From Conus ventricosus (taxonomy: Eukaryota; Mollusca; Gastropoda; Neogastropoda; Conidae), in assembly GCA_018398815.1 (NCBI GenBank), contig CM031616.1, forward strand, positions 75,403,369-75,467,368: DNA of 64,000 bases. The letters run 5' to 3'. The stretch's first letter is position 1; the number at the start of each line of letters is the position of its first letter. The notes beneath the pieces were generated by a model. That model was not told the DNA's origin and made no database searches. It was given only the letters and a program-made list of their open reading frames with translations. The translations under genes and the position numbers were made by a program. Of the stretch, positions 35,481 to 47,963 are shown one piece after another.

Positions 35481-37965
35481 AGGCTCACTAACACCTGAAC
35501 TAACTAGGGAGGGACAGACAGACTTACAGACCTACAATACCTAACGCCCCAACTCAAATAAGCAGTCCAGAAACAGATGAACAGTTCACACATGTATAAT
35601 TTCATTCAAACCACGACACCGGGGTTCATAACACTGAATATTCCACTTACTACCCACACAATCACTTTCTCTCAAACTCAAACATCCAACCACTTAACCC
35701 AATTCGCACACAGATTTCTAGTTACCCCCCCCCCCCCCCCCCCCCCGCACAACCAAACTAACACAAGGTCATGAAATTAATTAACGACTAACCTTAATTC
35801 GGGTCAAATCCCAATGTGCCCAGCCTGGTGCGATGCATCGCTACCATGCAATACAACCCACACGACCGATAACACCTTGGCTATTGGCCCAACAGGACAC
35901 TGTGAATACGAGACTTACTCAACAAATTCACTTACTGGCTCATACACAAGCCAGCAACCAGGGAATGAATTCCAACACAATGACAGACCAAACACCAATA
36001 TAGAATGCCCAGAACTACAATTTTGTAACACAGTGACAGACCAATCACTGATATAGAATGCACAAAACTACAACAATTCTGTAATGCTCACACACTTCAA
36101 GATTAATTAAACCGGGTCACATTCCAACAACTGGGCACTTAAAAAGCACGCATGACCAATTAATAATCCAATAACTGGGTTGCTATGAACTACTCGCACA
36201 GAATGGCCCAACCAAGTTGTCCAAAAGGTAACAATTGTTGATATAAAATGTTTCTTGCCACCACACAAAAGACAATTTCTCTTGAAAACCTGTGCAGCCT
36301 GCGACACACACAAGTAATGAGTAATTAGCCAACAACTAAACCAGCTATGCAATGATATTACTAAATAAATTTAAAGTCACTAAGGATTTCTGCTAGTGTC
36401 TTTCACACACTGGGTAGTCCGCTCCACGACTGATGAACGACGGCTCATTTCCTTGATCCTGGAAATAATGTTCAATGCTGTTACCTTAAAACAGCCCCTG
36501 TTTGTCGTCAACATTCACATGTACACTCGGACTGTCACAGCAACAGGAAGAGTAGCCCACGCTCTGTCACTCCTCGCACAGGGATCCCGTCACCAGCTAA
36601 GGCAGGATTACAGGGAGATATCTGTGGACACATACAGGCACATCCCCACTAAGAACCTATCATGAATCCCATAGTGCCCTACACATACTAGATTCATGTT
36701 CATCATGAGCACCACCCATGGGAGTCAAAGTCACTACTGTGAATATTCTGTCTCTTAACTAACTAACCTACTCCAATCACAAGATGCACCCAATGGTAAC
36801 CTTATCCAAATGAAAACCAGCATTAGCACTTAGCTTTAGTCTAATTATTATCCATTTGTATAAAAGGAAAGAGATTTCCAGACAGACTATATACAGCTTA
36901 CTTTACAAAACATCAGTGCCACACAGTAGTACACAATCTAAGTCAAACTTCAGTCCAACTTAAACACATAGCCCGGTCCCGACTCCACGGCCACTATTAA
37001 GTACTTTCCTTAGATAGCAGAACAACCTTAAAAAAAACCATGCATGGCTTCCCACACAATTCCCAATGTTAGGAACAAGGTCCAAACATATGTAACTTGG
37101 AAAACAAGAGATAAAAGATGCAGATAGTTATTGCCCAAAATAAATCTGTCGGTCACGGTCACTGCCACTGCTGTAAACATCACTTACAACTTACAGCCTA
37201 TGTCCAAACCATGGGGCAACCACACACACACCACATCACTACCCCAAAACACTTCCGGGCTGTCAATCTTTGTTAAAGTTGATCTTTAGCTGAAATATCC
37301 AGCTGCTTACTCCAACTGACTGAGCAATGCACATAAGGTTGACAAACACACTCATCATAAAGTTGACAACATATCATCATATACAACTTCAAACCAACAA
37401 TTTCAAACAATGGGCTGTCTCCCCTGATTAACTTCCAGACAGGTGCCAACAGTACTAGCAACCACACAAATACATATATAATTCCTGGTCTGGCATTAAG
37501 GCCTGCTAATAAAACTAATAGATCATACTGACACCGACAGGTTCCAGTGGCTGAAATTACTGAAAGATCACACGAATGAATGTACCTCACACATGCACAA
37601 AACACCCTACATTGATCTTACATGCCCAAAATCATATCATCCAATATAACTACTCAATGCAACCATTACACTGTTTAATTACAAAACCCATAGCCCTTCC
37701 CGGCACTAACGCAGCCCCTTGCCTGGCACCTCAGACTGCTTCCAGCCTCCAGCTGCCCAAATCAACCAATACAAATAAGGATTTCCTTCTGAGTTCCCCC
37801 GTATCCTGGCTCAATCCAACCACAACCAGGTTCAGATGATAGGATTACTAAAATGTCTACACTGAATTATACCAAACGTACCTTGAACCAACACGTGTCC
37901 GGCCCAACTCCGAGATGGGTTGTCCAGCGCCACCAAGGCCACCCCCAGACCGGCACGTCTACAGC
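35481..37965. other. AC-rich spacer, no gene
   Basis: Strand-biased sequence, rich in A and C on the plus strand, with a run of 21 C near 35726-35746. A 50-bp segment around ACACAGTGACAGACCAATCA is imperfectly duplicated at about 35972 and 36028. No domain was recognised on either strand. Confidence 0.5.
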
Positions 37966-37969
37966 ACCC

Positions 37970-38190
37970 AACCACAGCAACCAAGTCTTCACACCCACCA
38001 AGGTTTCAGGTGCACAGGTTACAGTTCAACAAGAACGCAGCAACCAAGTCTTCATCCCACCAGGGTCTCGGGAACACCGGTTACAGTTCAACAAGAACGC
38101 AGCAACCAAGTCTTCATCCCACCAGGGTCTCGGGAACACCGGTTACAGTTCAACACAACTGCAGCAACCACGTCTTCACAAATTACAGTA
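37970..38190. repeat. 62-bp tandem repeat, about 3.5 copies
   Basis: Units contain GCAGCAACCAAGTCTTCATC, CCACCAGGGTCTCGGGAACA and CCGGTTACAGTTCAACA. The two central copies are almost identical and the outer ones are diverged. Confidence 0.9.
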
Positions 38191-38840
38191 ACGACAGTCC
38201 TTCTACTGTACCTCCAACAGCGAGAAGAATACAATTACACAGAAACACAGAATCAGTCCCCTCTAGACTCAAGGCAGCTCCGCTAATCCTTAAGCCCGAA
38301 CCCTGAACACCAGGTTCCTAAAAAGGATTCACCAGGACTCTCAACATAGAATCAACACACACAACGTCAGAGACTTCCACTCTGAAACAGCTGCAAAAAT
38401 ACTGAGCGACAGTTCACCTAACCCCCAGCCTGCTTTACAGTCAACTTGGCTGTGATTGGATAATTCAACGTAAGGTTAACTATGATTGGGCAACTCACAG
38501 TGAGGATGATGCATGACCCAATTTCCCCACTTCCACGGACAAAACACTAAAAAGTTCAAGATACCTCCCTACCCTCTCCCAAGCTGTGCTGTCACACAGA
38601 TATCCACTGACGCACACACACGCATGCGACTGAGCGGAAATGTTCGCCGGCTCACCCTAGCACATATAGAGGAAATATTGACTCTAATGCGAACCACGCA
38701 AGATACACTGACATGGAACAATGATCAGTCCGCACATGCACAAGTTCAAACATGAGTTGCCTCCACTAGATCTATCTGTAACATAGTACATACATGTACG
38801 GGGCTCAAGTAGCAATGTCAGTGACCCTGACAGTGTGTGC
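38191..38840. other. Spacer, no gene
   Basis: Unique sequence. GTTAACTATGATTGGGCAAC-type segments are weakly duplicated near 38450-38490. Confidence 0.5.
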
Positions 38841-38842
38841 AT

Positions 38843-38940
38843 GCATGTGTTGTGTGTGTGTGTGTGTGTGTGAGTGCGTGCACATCTGGTGTGTGTGTGC
38901 ATGTGTGTGTGTGTGTGTGTGTCTGAATGTGTATGTGCAT
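38843..38940. repeat. GT microsatellite
   Basis: Interrupted GT repeats. Confidence 0.95.
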
Positions 38941-39032
38941 GCACATATGTTTACACATACTTTAAGAATGACCTCTATTGAGTACATTGATATATGTACA
39001 TTTCTCCACATACATGTATTTTTGAATCTGCT

Positions 39033-39375
39033 GACTTTTGTGTTGTGTTGTTTTATTTTCCATCAGCCTGTAATGTGGGTGTCACACGGTTGTTGTGTTG
39101 TTTTATTTTCCATCAGCCTGTAATGTGGGTGTCACACGGTTGTTGTGTTGTTTTATTTTCCACCAGCCTGTAATGTGGGTGCCACACGTTGTTGTGTTGT
39201 TTTATTTTCCATCAGCCTGTAATGTGGGTGTCACATGGTTGTTGTGTTGTTTTATTTTCCATCAGCCTGTAATGTGGTGTCACACGGTTGTTGTGTTGTT
39301 TTATTTTCCATCAGCCTGTAATGTGGCGCCACACGGTTGTTGTGTTGTTTTATTTTCCATCAGCCTGTAATGTGG
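39033..39375. repeat. 50-bp minisatellite, 7 copies
   Basis: Units of about 50 bp contain TTGTTGTGTTGTTTTATTTT, CCATCAGCCTGTAATGTGGG and TGTCACACGG. Every copy carries TTTTATTTTCCATCAG, a good 3' splice-acceptor match, as in the 60-bp array at 27583. Confidence 0.95.
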
Positions 39376-39378
39376 GTG

Positions 39379-39465
39379 AGAGAACTATAAAATGCCGCTT
39401 CTAGCTCACCCGGTCTCAACCAGTTTCGACCGGGCGACTCTAGAAGCGGCATTTTATAGTTCTCT
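39379..39465. repeat. 87-bp near-perfect palindrome
   Basis: AGAGAACTATAAAATGCCGC followed by TTCTAG (39379-39404) is exactly reverse-complemented at 39440-39465. The inner part adds CCCGGTC paired with GACCGGG, leaving a loop of about 11 bases. It begins immediately after the 50-bp array and lies 44 bases before an N gap. Confidence 0.93.
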
Positions 39466-39509
39466 GATAAGTAAGACTTCAATAACCAAAAAAATAACGA
39501 CCCTACAAA

Positions 39510-39609
39510 NNNNNNNNNNNNNNNNNNNNNNNNNNNNNNNNNNNNNNNNNNNNNNNNNNNNNNNNNNNNNNNNNNNNNNNNNNNNNNNNNNNNNNNNNNN
39601 NNNNNNNNN
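39510..39609. other. Assembly gap (100 N)
   Basis: Exactly 100 unknown bases close to the palindrome. Confidence 1.
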
Positions 39610-40395
39610 TATCGACAGTGCTTTGGTTTTACTTCTGTGGATAGCGATAAACAGCAGGACTATACCATTCAAATCAATGCTTGATGCTCAGGTCTTTTGT
39701 TCATCAAAACAATCAGCGTTCGTATATAAGCATGTGCACGAAGATAACTCCCATTAAAATCACATGCACTCAAATCTGAAAGCAAAAGAACAAACATACA
39801 ACCCAGCATGTTTTGTCAACAAACTTCCAGACTTATCATGAATATGTAAATGACCTTCCAGTAACATTGATAATGATCCGCGACTATCTCAACTTCAATA
39901 CACTCACCCACAGTTGGATACACGCCCGAGGATTAGAAAATTTAGATACTTTGGACTCCAGCGACCGAGAAGAGGAATGACGAACGAAACAGGGTAACAT
40001 AGTAGAACTGGGTAGTGTACAGAGACAGCGATCATCTTCTTAATCCTCAACAGTTCACATAACCTAGCATCGATCATTAATGCTGAGAAGTGTGAATTAG
40101 ATATCGTTAATGGCCCGCCGTTCCAAAGACTTAACAAGGAAAGTTAGGAAAATTTCTGTAACAAATAAAGAGGCTTTCAAATCGGAATCTGACCACTGCC
40201 ATACCGACGGCCTTGCCTGGTCAGCTGTACCTCTCCCATCTGTTCACGCTTGATAAGCAAGCTCCAGTGAGCAGCGTTGATCACCTAACGCTCACTTAGT
40301 CAATGGCACAACACAGTGGGTCCCGAGTTTCGGAGGCCCCCAGCAGGAAAGGAGTTGGCTGAGAGGCGATGGCGCGCCACGGGCACTGACATGTA
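39610..40395. other. Spacer, possibly upstream LINE sequence
   Basis: No domain recognised. It precedes a LINE fragment and could include its decayed 5' part. Confidence 0.4.
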
Positions 40396-40397
40396 CA

Positions 40398-42424
40398 GTG
40401 AAATATATCAAACTGCGAGAAAAACATCTTACTGACATTGTTCATAGCAAAAACTTTGTCTATTCTTCAAAGATATTGGCCTTAATACAGCCAAGCCAAC
40501 TATTTAATGTCAAAATATCCCTCCTAGCAAAGTCAGCTACACCCACCCTTCCCACCATCTTCCACACTCAAGAGCTCCACAGATTTCTTAGAGTTATTTC
40601 AAAGGCAAAATTAAACACAACGCGTGAACAAGCTAGATTCAACAGCACCTGTACATTCTCTAATTCTAAATGACAAATATTACGTGGACCTCCTTTGGCT
40701 GTTTAGCCCTGTTAGTCAAGACAGTTAGACTATGTCAAAAAAACCTTTGTTATGCGAGCAGCCCTAAATCATGTGAACTTGATGCCATTCCCACTAACTT
40801 GCTCTTACATTGTTCATTGAAGACGTCCTATACCGCCATCATACTCAAGTTATCAATACCGCTTTGTCCGTCTGGACACGTTCCTGAAATCTTCCGCCTC
40901 ATGGTACGTCCATTGATCAAGAAACCTACTTTAGATAAAATGTTTTAAAAGAATTATCGGCCATAGTATCAATTGTCATTTCTATCAAATTATTGGATGA
41001 AGATCGTTTTGGAACAAATTCTAGAACATCTCGAAAAGAATCAACTTTGAAATCCTCATCAGTCGCTTACACTTACAGACAAGGCCATAGTTGTGAACAG
41101 CACTCCACGTATAGTCAATGACCATCCTCAGCGGGCTTTGAAACTATGGGAATGCTTCCATATTAGCGATGATAGACCTCTCTCCGCAGGCAATTGACAT
41201 GATCGATCATATTTTGTTCACCACGGCTCCAAACTTCGTATTGGATTCAAAGACACCGCTCTCGACTGTGATGTATCTCATACTTGACTGACTTGACTCA
41301 GACAGTGTGAGAACTAGGGTAGAATACACAGACATTGTCTCCTCATAGGTACGGTGTGCCACAGGGTTCTGTACTGGGGCCAGTCCTATTAGTCAGTATG
41401 CTAGTGCCTTTGTCTACGCATCAGTGGTCACGTCCATGTCGTATGAAGCATTGCTGATGATACTACAGCTACATCAGTCGGCTCCCATTGCTGAAATTGA
41501 CTTCCTGATTTCTCGGACGCGGGGCTGCATTGCAGACCTGAAGGACTGATGAACAACCAACAAACTACAACTAAATGACGACAAAGACGAACTCATGATC
41601 GTGACAAAACACCTAACCAACCTTCTCTACTACAAATGTCACTAATCATTGACTGTACTGTCTCTGTCACCACCCTCTGTCCGCAATCTAGGGGTCCATC
41701 TTGACCAATCCCACCACCCTTTGGGAAATCAGTTTCAAATATTTGCAAGATTGCTATTTAGAACAAAGAAGAATCAGCTCCGTACAACACCTCTTCCTCT
41801 ACAATGCAACAAAAACTTCCTCAATTGTTGCAAATGTCTAATCTAGAATAGATTACTGCAACTGCACTTTTGGCCGGCTACTCAAAATACCTGATAGAAA
41901 GAATACATCGCATCCAAACTCTGCAGCCCCGAGTCTCTGTTGAGCAGGAAAATATGAATCACATGTCGCCTCTACTTTCACTCTCTTCACTCCGCTATCT
42001 GTCTCAAACAGTATCTCCGTAACAAAATAACAACTCTCACTTTCTCTGGTGCTCTCTTGTGAAAATGGACCTTCTTAACTCCCAGATCTCCTAAAAACTA
42101 ACAACCCCTCTCGACAACTACCGCTCCTGAGCTGAGGACCACCTTCTAACTAATGACATTCGTCTTCAGGACTACTACTGTGTGAAAGATCCTCCTCTAT
42201 TTCAAGCTCCAGTGAACGTGAACAACCTGCCATCCCTCTCAACAGACATACAATTTCTGTCCCTTTCTTATCAAGTCTAAACTTAAACCATCTATTCTTC
42301 TCAAAAATTAATCAATGCTGTGGGGGGGTTGTGGGGGGTTGGGGGGGGGGTGGTGAGGACAACCCAAACTCATAGCGCGTCAGGCCTTTTCAAATGTTAG
42401 TGTAAGTAAAGTAGTAGTAGTAGT
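40398..42424 (+). pseudogene. CR1/L2-type LINE, RT part, many frameshifts
   Basis: Plus-strand pieces in several frames follow the order of a CR1-like polymerase. A pre-RT segment has LLAKSATPTLPT (about 40520), then CELDAIPTNLL (40775) and GHVPEIFR...VRPLIKKPTLDK (40880-40940). A YRQGHS block lies near 41070, MIDH near 41200, YGVPQGSVLGPV at 41347-41385, ADDTTATS at 41454-41478 and LQLNDDK near 41570. A C-terminal part runs to about 42290. The DD pair is the polymerase active site. It ends with AGCGCGTCAGGC and a short GTA repeat tail near 42424, as LINE 3' ends do. Stops and frameshifts are frequent, so this is a dead copy. Confidence 0.85.
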
Positions 42425-43560
42425 ATGTAGGGACGTAATCAGATTCCATAGGCCCTTAGCTTACAATGATCCCCTCGTGTTATAATACTTTTATGACAGG
42501 GTAGAAAATGCATGCAATATAAATTTTCCTTCTTAATCATCAAAGCATCTAAACTGTAACATCAATTTCAAGTCTTCAACCCGCAAAATTCTTAAAAACA
42601 TTAGAATTTATTAGCAAATTTAAGTGCAGATGGCCAACAGGTTCAGTTAGTAATAACTCTGTTTACTGAACTTGATCTTCCCATATTAGTATAAACTTCA
42701 TATAACAAATATTTTGCCTTCCGAATTTCATGATCATCTTTTAAAACAGAACCAGCCTCAAAAAAAATAGTCCCACTGTATGTCGAATGCTTGGTGAAAT
42801 ATATATGTGTACACTTATCATCAAATCCCCTCTAATACGTCTACCCTTGTAAAAGAGTACACAATTAAGTAATTGAAATCTATCTATAAAGACATCTTTG
42901 TACATTCTTGCAATAATTATAGAAGCTCTTCTCTGTACTCTTTCGATTGCTATGACTGCTTTTACAAGGTGTGGGTACCAGATTAAAAATCCATAAACAA
43001 GATGACGGTCCTAAACCAAGCTTTATAAAAACAATTAAAGACGTTTACTTTATTTAGGTAAATAAAAGTTCAATTGAATTAATCCAATCATTAGTTTTGC
43101 ATAATATATACACTTATTAAGGAGGGAGTATCAAAAGGTAAAACTATAACAAAGATTACACCATAACCTTTTCTTTCCTTACATTTCTGTACCATCCTAT
43201 TTCCACCAACCTATTTCAAGCCGTAATCAAGTTCTGGATTGTATATTGCCAACATGCAAAACTTTACATTTTTTCAACAAAAAAAATATAGATCCACTGC
43301 TGACCCAGTATTGGAGGCAATTTAAAATTTTCTTTCAGACTATTAAAGTTAACTGAATTTGTCATATATTTTTGTGTCATCAGCAAAATTTTACAAAAAT
43401 CAATACCTCATCAGGAAGGTCATAAATAAAATAGTAAACAGTCCGAGGTCCCTAAAAAAAACTCCCTTGGGGAATACCACTCATAACATCTTTCTCTGTC
43501 GACATACGTAATGTTCTCCATTCAAAAATATTTGTTGTATGACTGGAACGTTAAAGGATT
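42425..43560 (-). pseudogene. Second LINE, RT part, opposite strand
   Basis: Reading the minus strand from 43540 downwards gives SGIPQGS near 43478-43458 and FADDTKIY near 43388-43362. KVLHVGN follows near 43265, then YGFLIWYPHLVKAVIAIERV near 42990-42930 and QLLNCVLFYKGRRIRGDLM near 42870-42810. This is the standard order of a CR1/jockey-type polymerase C-terminal half, of a different family from the neighbouring plus-strand copy. It is broken by stops and indels. It lies between a plus-strand LINE and a plus-strand LINE 3' tail. Confidence 0.8.
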
Positions 43561-43797
43561 AAATGTTTAGCAGCGATGCTTGGAAAAATACGTGAATTCA
43601 CACTCGTAAGGATTAGGATGGGGGTGGATTTGGGGGGGTAGTAATAGTATTTGTAGCTTGGTGTAGGGTGGTACTAATTGTATATGAGAGGGTGAATAGT
43701 AGTATGACTTAGTAAAAGCGCTTAGAGACAATTCGTTTGCTTAAGCGCTATATAAGAAACCATTATAATTATTATTACATTATCATTAAAAATAAAT
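43561..43797 (+). mobile_element. LINE 3' end with ATT-rich tail
   Basis: AAAGCGCTTAGAGACAATTC and TTAAGCGCTATATAAGAAAC are followed by ATTATAATTATTATTACATT. This AAGCGCTATATAA plus ATT-repeat ending is typical of CR1/L2-type 3' untranslated regions in molluscs. It may belong to the plus-strand LINE or to a separate copy. Confidence 0.65.
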
Positions 43798-44283
43798 CCG
43801 AACAGCAGAGGAAGAAGAATGACTAGAACAGACGACTGACAGTGTCATTTCTCATGGGGCAGACAGAACTCTGCTTCTGTAAATACGAAAAAAAAGCATA
43901 CAGGCATTTTACTCTCGTCAATGAAAAATTGCGAAAGTAATATCCATTCAATTACGCATTGATATATCGCATTATCGCGCTCTACATTGAAGTCGAACAA
44001 CTTGTTTTTGGGTTAGCAACGGTGTACACAATCAAGCGACAACAGGAAACTACAAAGAAAGTAGTACTCGTGTGGCATCAGAAAATTGAAAGAAACAAAT
44101 CAAAAAGGTCACTTACTACATGGTAGAAAACTGTAAGATCATCGAATGCGCTACAATTAGATCCGTCACGAAATCAAACTCCCACATCAAGCTAGATTGT
44201 AACTAAATGGCAACAGAGTCGAGCAGTCAAAACTTGTGAATCAAGGTCATGCGCGTCAGACCGTGGAAAAGCTTACAAGTAGG
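43798..44283. other. Spacer, no feature
   Basis: AT-rich unique sequence outside the left terminus of the candidate giant transposon. Confidence 0.5.
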
Positions 44284-44290
44284 AAGCAGT
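44284..44290. repeat. 7-bp target-site duplication candidate (AAGCAGT), left
   Basis: Identical to 61734-61740. Each copy directly abuts the outermost base of an inverted terminal sequence. Confidence 0.65.
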
Positions 44291-44430
44291 GTCGCGGTCA
44301 AAATTGTTGCTCAGTCAAACGGTTGCGGTATAAACCCGCTTAGCAAAAAAAGACGCATTTGATGCCACAACACACATCCGGTGAAATCCGTTGCTGGTAA
44401 ACCCGCTTAGCAAAAATGACGTCATTTGCT
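44291..44430 (+). repeat. Left terminal inverted repeat
   Basis: The terminal 37 bp match the right end. AAACCCGCTTAGCAAAAA followed by a GACG(T)CATTTG segment is present twice in tandem (44332-44362 and 44399-44427), so this end carries an internal duplication. TGACGTCA lies at 44417-44424. Confidence 0.65.
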
Positions 44431-44790
44431 GCAACAACACACATTGTGTTGTTGATAACAGCAGAAATATATTATTATTTTAGAACTACACCAACTAGTC
44501 CATGATGTATTTCATTAAAGAGTCCAACAAAATCTGGAAGCAAAGGGTTCATTCCATATGGCGAGACAATCAATAAAGTATTTCCACTGAGTATCACAGA
44601 CACTGATACAGTGAAGAGCCCCAGCATATGCGGAAACGAGGTTTAATGAGGGGTTACAGGAAAGAAAAAAAAAAAAGAACAAAAAAAGAAAGAAGAACAA
44701 AAGCGGGTACTTTCATATGTCGGGTGATAGAGTACGACTGTGACTAAGTAGCTGAACAGCCTTAAACTAAGACAACTGATTTGGTCAGTC
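44431..44790. other. Spacer inside the candidate transposon
   Basis: GCAACAACACACATTGTGTTGTTG (44430-44453) contains an inverted repeat around ACACA/TGTGT. Nothing else was recognised. Confidence 0.5.
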
Positions 44791-44798
44791 ACCGGAAT

Positions 44799-44830
44799 TC
44801 CCCCCCCCCCCTCCCCCCCCCCCCCCCACC
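44799..44830. repeat. C-run
   Basis: About 29 C with one T interruption; starts a strongly C/A-rich region. Confidence 0.9.
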
Positions 44831-45645
44831 TTCCTCGCCTCCCCCTTCCTTCCCTCTTTCCCCATACGCCCCACCCCCATGCACACACAAGCGCGTAATC
44901 CATCTCCTCAACTCACTCTCCCCCTCACAACTCATCATCCCTCGCCATACATCCACTCTCACCAATACACTCTCACTCTCACATTCCTCCCTATACCCTC
45001 ACTTCTCACATTCCACTCATCTATCACACTCTCAACAAGACTCAACACAAACTCCAATAACAACTCAAACAAAAAAACTCCACACCAAACAAACCACAAA
45101 CCACACAACAAAAGGTACTCAAAACACACTCTCACTCATCCACATCTCAGAACCACCACACAACTCTAAACACTCAACAATACTCAACAAATCAATCAAA
45201 CACACAAAAGACACAACAAATAACAGCTCAAAAATAACAGAACTCAACATAACCATCTCAATCACAAATCACCAGGTCAAACAAGACAAACCGTCTCAAC
45301 GACTCTCAGACTAAGCTCCAATCACACAGCCACACAAACAATAAAGCACCACACATCGAAACTCAAAAGATCAACACTCACTCAAAAAATCTTCAAATCT
45401 CACCAAACCTCAACACTCAAACAACATCACACACATCCACACCCAAACTCAGACTCTCAAACATCCAGCACAACTAACATAGTCTCAACTAAACTCCCAC
45501 CTCTCAAAAAAAACAAGACTCAGCAAACTCAACACAAACTCACAAACTCTCAACTCTCAACCACAGCTTAAACACAAACCAAACAAAAAAACACAACAAC
45601 GCTATTCCTCACGATTCCCTCACCTACCCACCCTCACCCACACAA
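44831..45645. repeat. CA/CT-rich low-complexity region
   Basis: Nearly free of G on the plus strand, made of degenerate CTCAAAC, CACACTCTCA and CAACA motifs. Probably a decayed or error-rich version of the 30-bp array that follows. Confidence 0.7.
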
Positions 45646-46140
45646 TCCTCACCCACACACTCTCATCCTCATCTATACACTCTCACTCTCACATTCCCTC
45701 ACCCACACACCTCATCACCCTCACGTTTCCCTCACTACACACTCTCACCCTCACATTCCCTCACCACCCACTTCACACCCTCACCTTCCTCACCTACAAC
45801 ACACTCACACTCACATTCCCTCCCCTACACACTCTCACCCTCACATTCCCTCACCTACACACTCTCACCCACACATTCCCTCACCTACACACTCTCACCC
45901 TCACCATCCCTCACCTACACACTCTCACCCTCGTCCATTCCCTCACCTAACACACTCACATATTCCCTCACCTACACACCCTCATATTCCCTCACCTACA
46001 CACTCTCACCCGCACATTCCCTTACCTATACACTCTCACACTCTCCTCACCTAAACACTCACTCACACATTCCCTCACCGAACACACTCCCTCACCTATA
46101 CACAACACTCTCACACAACCACACCTATACACTCACTCTC
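45646..46140. repeat. 30-bp minisatellite, about 17 copies
   Basis: Units read ACACTCTCACCCTCACATTC then CCTCACCTAC, with indels. It abuts the palindromic satellite. Confidence 0.9.
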
Positions 46141-46149
46141 ACATTCCCG

Positions 46150-47931
46150 TCCGCATAAATTTCGATGCTCCGGTCAAATTGGGGGGTTGCCCGTGCAATA
46201 TCCTGACCACTCCTACTGCTACTACTGTTACTACTAACTACTACTATTTACTACAACAACTACTACTACTACTACTACTACTACTAACAACTACTACTAC
46301 TACTAGCCTAAAATAATTGTTGGTCATTGTTGCCAAATCAGTATTGCGAAGAATAGACCCGGCAAAGAATTTGACAGATCCTGCGCTCAATTCGTTGTTC
46401 CAGTCAAATTCGTTCGTGCAATACACTCACCACTCACTCCTGCTTTGCTACTACTACTACTACAACTACTACTAACTACTACTACTACAACTACAACTAC
46501 TAACTACTACCAGAAATAATTTTGGTCACTGTGCCGGATCAGGATTGGTGAGGATATTGCACGCAACCAATAAGACCGAGCAACCACATTGAGACCGCGA
46601 CTCTCGCAGTCAATTTGGTTTGCTCCTTCAAATTGGTTGCCGTGCATATATCCACACCACTCCTGCTGCTACTACTGTTACAACACCTACTAACTACTAC
46701 TACTACTACTAGCTACACTACTAGAAATATTTGTTTGGTCATAGTGCCAAATCATAGTGCAAAAGAATATTTGACCAGGCAAGAAATTGACTGATCCTGC
46801 GCTCAAAATACGTAGTTCCAGACAAATACGTTGCCCGTGCAATACTCTCACCACTCCTCAGCTGCTACAACTACTACTACTACTACTAATAACAACAACT
46901 ACTTACTACTACTACCAGAAATATGTTGGTCATGTGCGAAATACGCTAGAGTCAATGATATGACCAGGCAATGAATATTTGACTTATACTGCGGTCAAAT
47001 TCGTTGTTTCCAGTCACATATCGTTGCGTGTAATATCCTCACCACTCCTTCAGTTTACTACAACTACTACTACAACTACTACTACTACTACTAACAACAA
47101 CTACTACTACACAACTACCAGAAATATTGTTTGGTCACTGTGCCGGAAACATGCAGTGGTGAGAATAATGCACGGCAACCCAAATGACCGGAGCCCCCAA
47201 TTTGACCCTGCGACCGACGCGTCAAATGGTTGCTCCGGACAAAAGGTGCCGGCAATATCCACCACCTCCAGCTGCTACTACAGATTACTACTACTAACAA
47301 CTACTACTACAACTACAACTACTACAACAACTACTACAACAACTACCAGAAATATTGTTTGGTCAATGTGCTAAATAGCTAGTAGGCAATGACTTTGACC
47401 AGGCACTGAACTATGACTGATACTGCGTCAATATCGTAGTACCAGACAAATTCGTTGTCCGTGAATATTCCACACCACTCCTCTGATCACTACTACTACT
47501 AGCTACAACTAACAACTCCACTACTACTACTACTACTACAACAAACCAGACATATGTTGGTCACTGTGCCGGATCAGAAGGTGAGAATATAGGCACGGCA
47601 ACCACTTTGACCTGAGCAACCAAAAATGACCGCTACCGACTCAGTCCAAAATAGGTTGCACCTGTTCAAATTGGTTTGCGTGCAATAACCTCACCACTCC
47701 TGCAGCAACGACTGTTACTAAAAACTACAACAACTACTACAACAACTACAACTACTACATACAACTACAACTACTACCAGAAATATAGATGGTCATATGT
47801 TCGAAATAAGCTAGAGGGCAATGAAATTGACCAGGCAATGAATTTGACACTGATACTGCGTCAAATACGATGTTTCCCGACACATTCGTTGCGTTTATAT
47901 TTCCTCACCACTCCTAGCTGTTACAACTACA

Positions 47932-47963
<32 letters not shown>

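Noticed and set aside
37273..37605. 110-codon minus-strand open frame
   Set aside because: No recognisable domain and hydrophobic by chance in a T/G-rich strand.
45129..45157. Translation LSLIHISEP resembles that of a common transposase sequencing adaptor
   Set aside because: At nucleotide level only short blocks such as CACATCTC match. Probably coincidence in CA/CT-rich sequence, though read contamination cannot be excluded.
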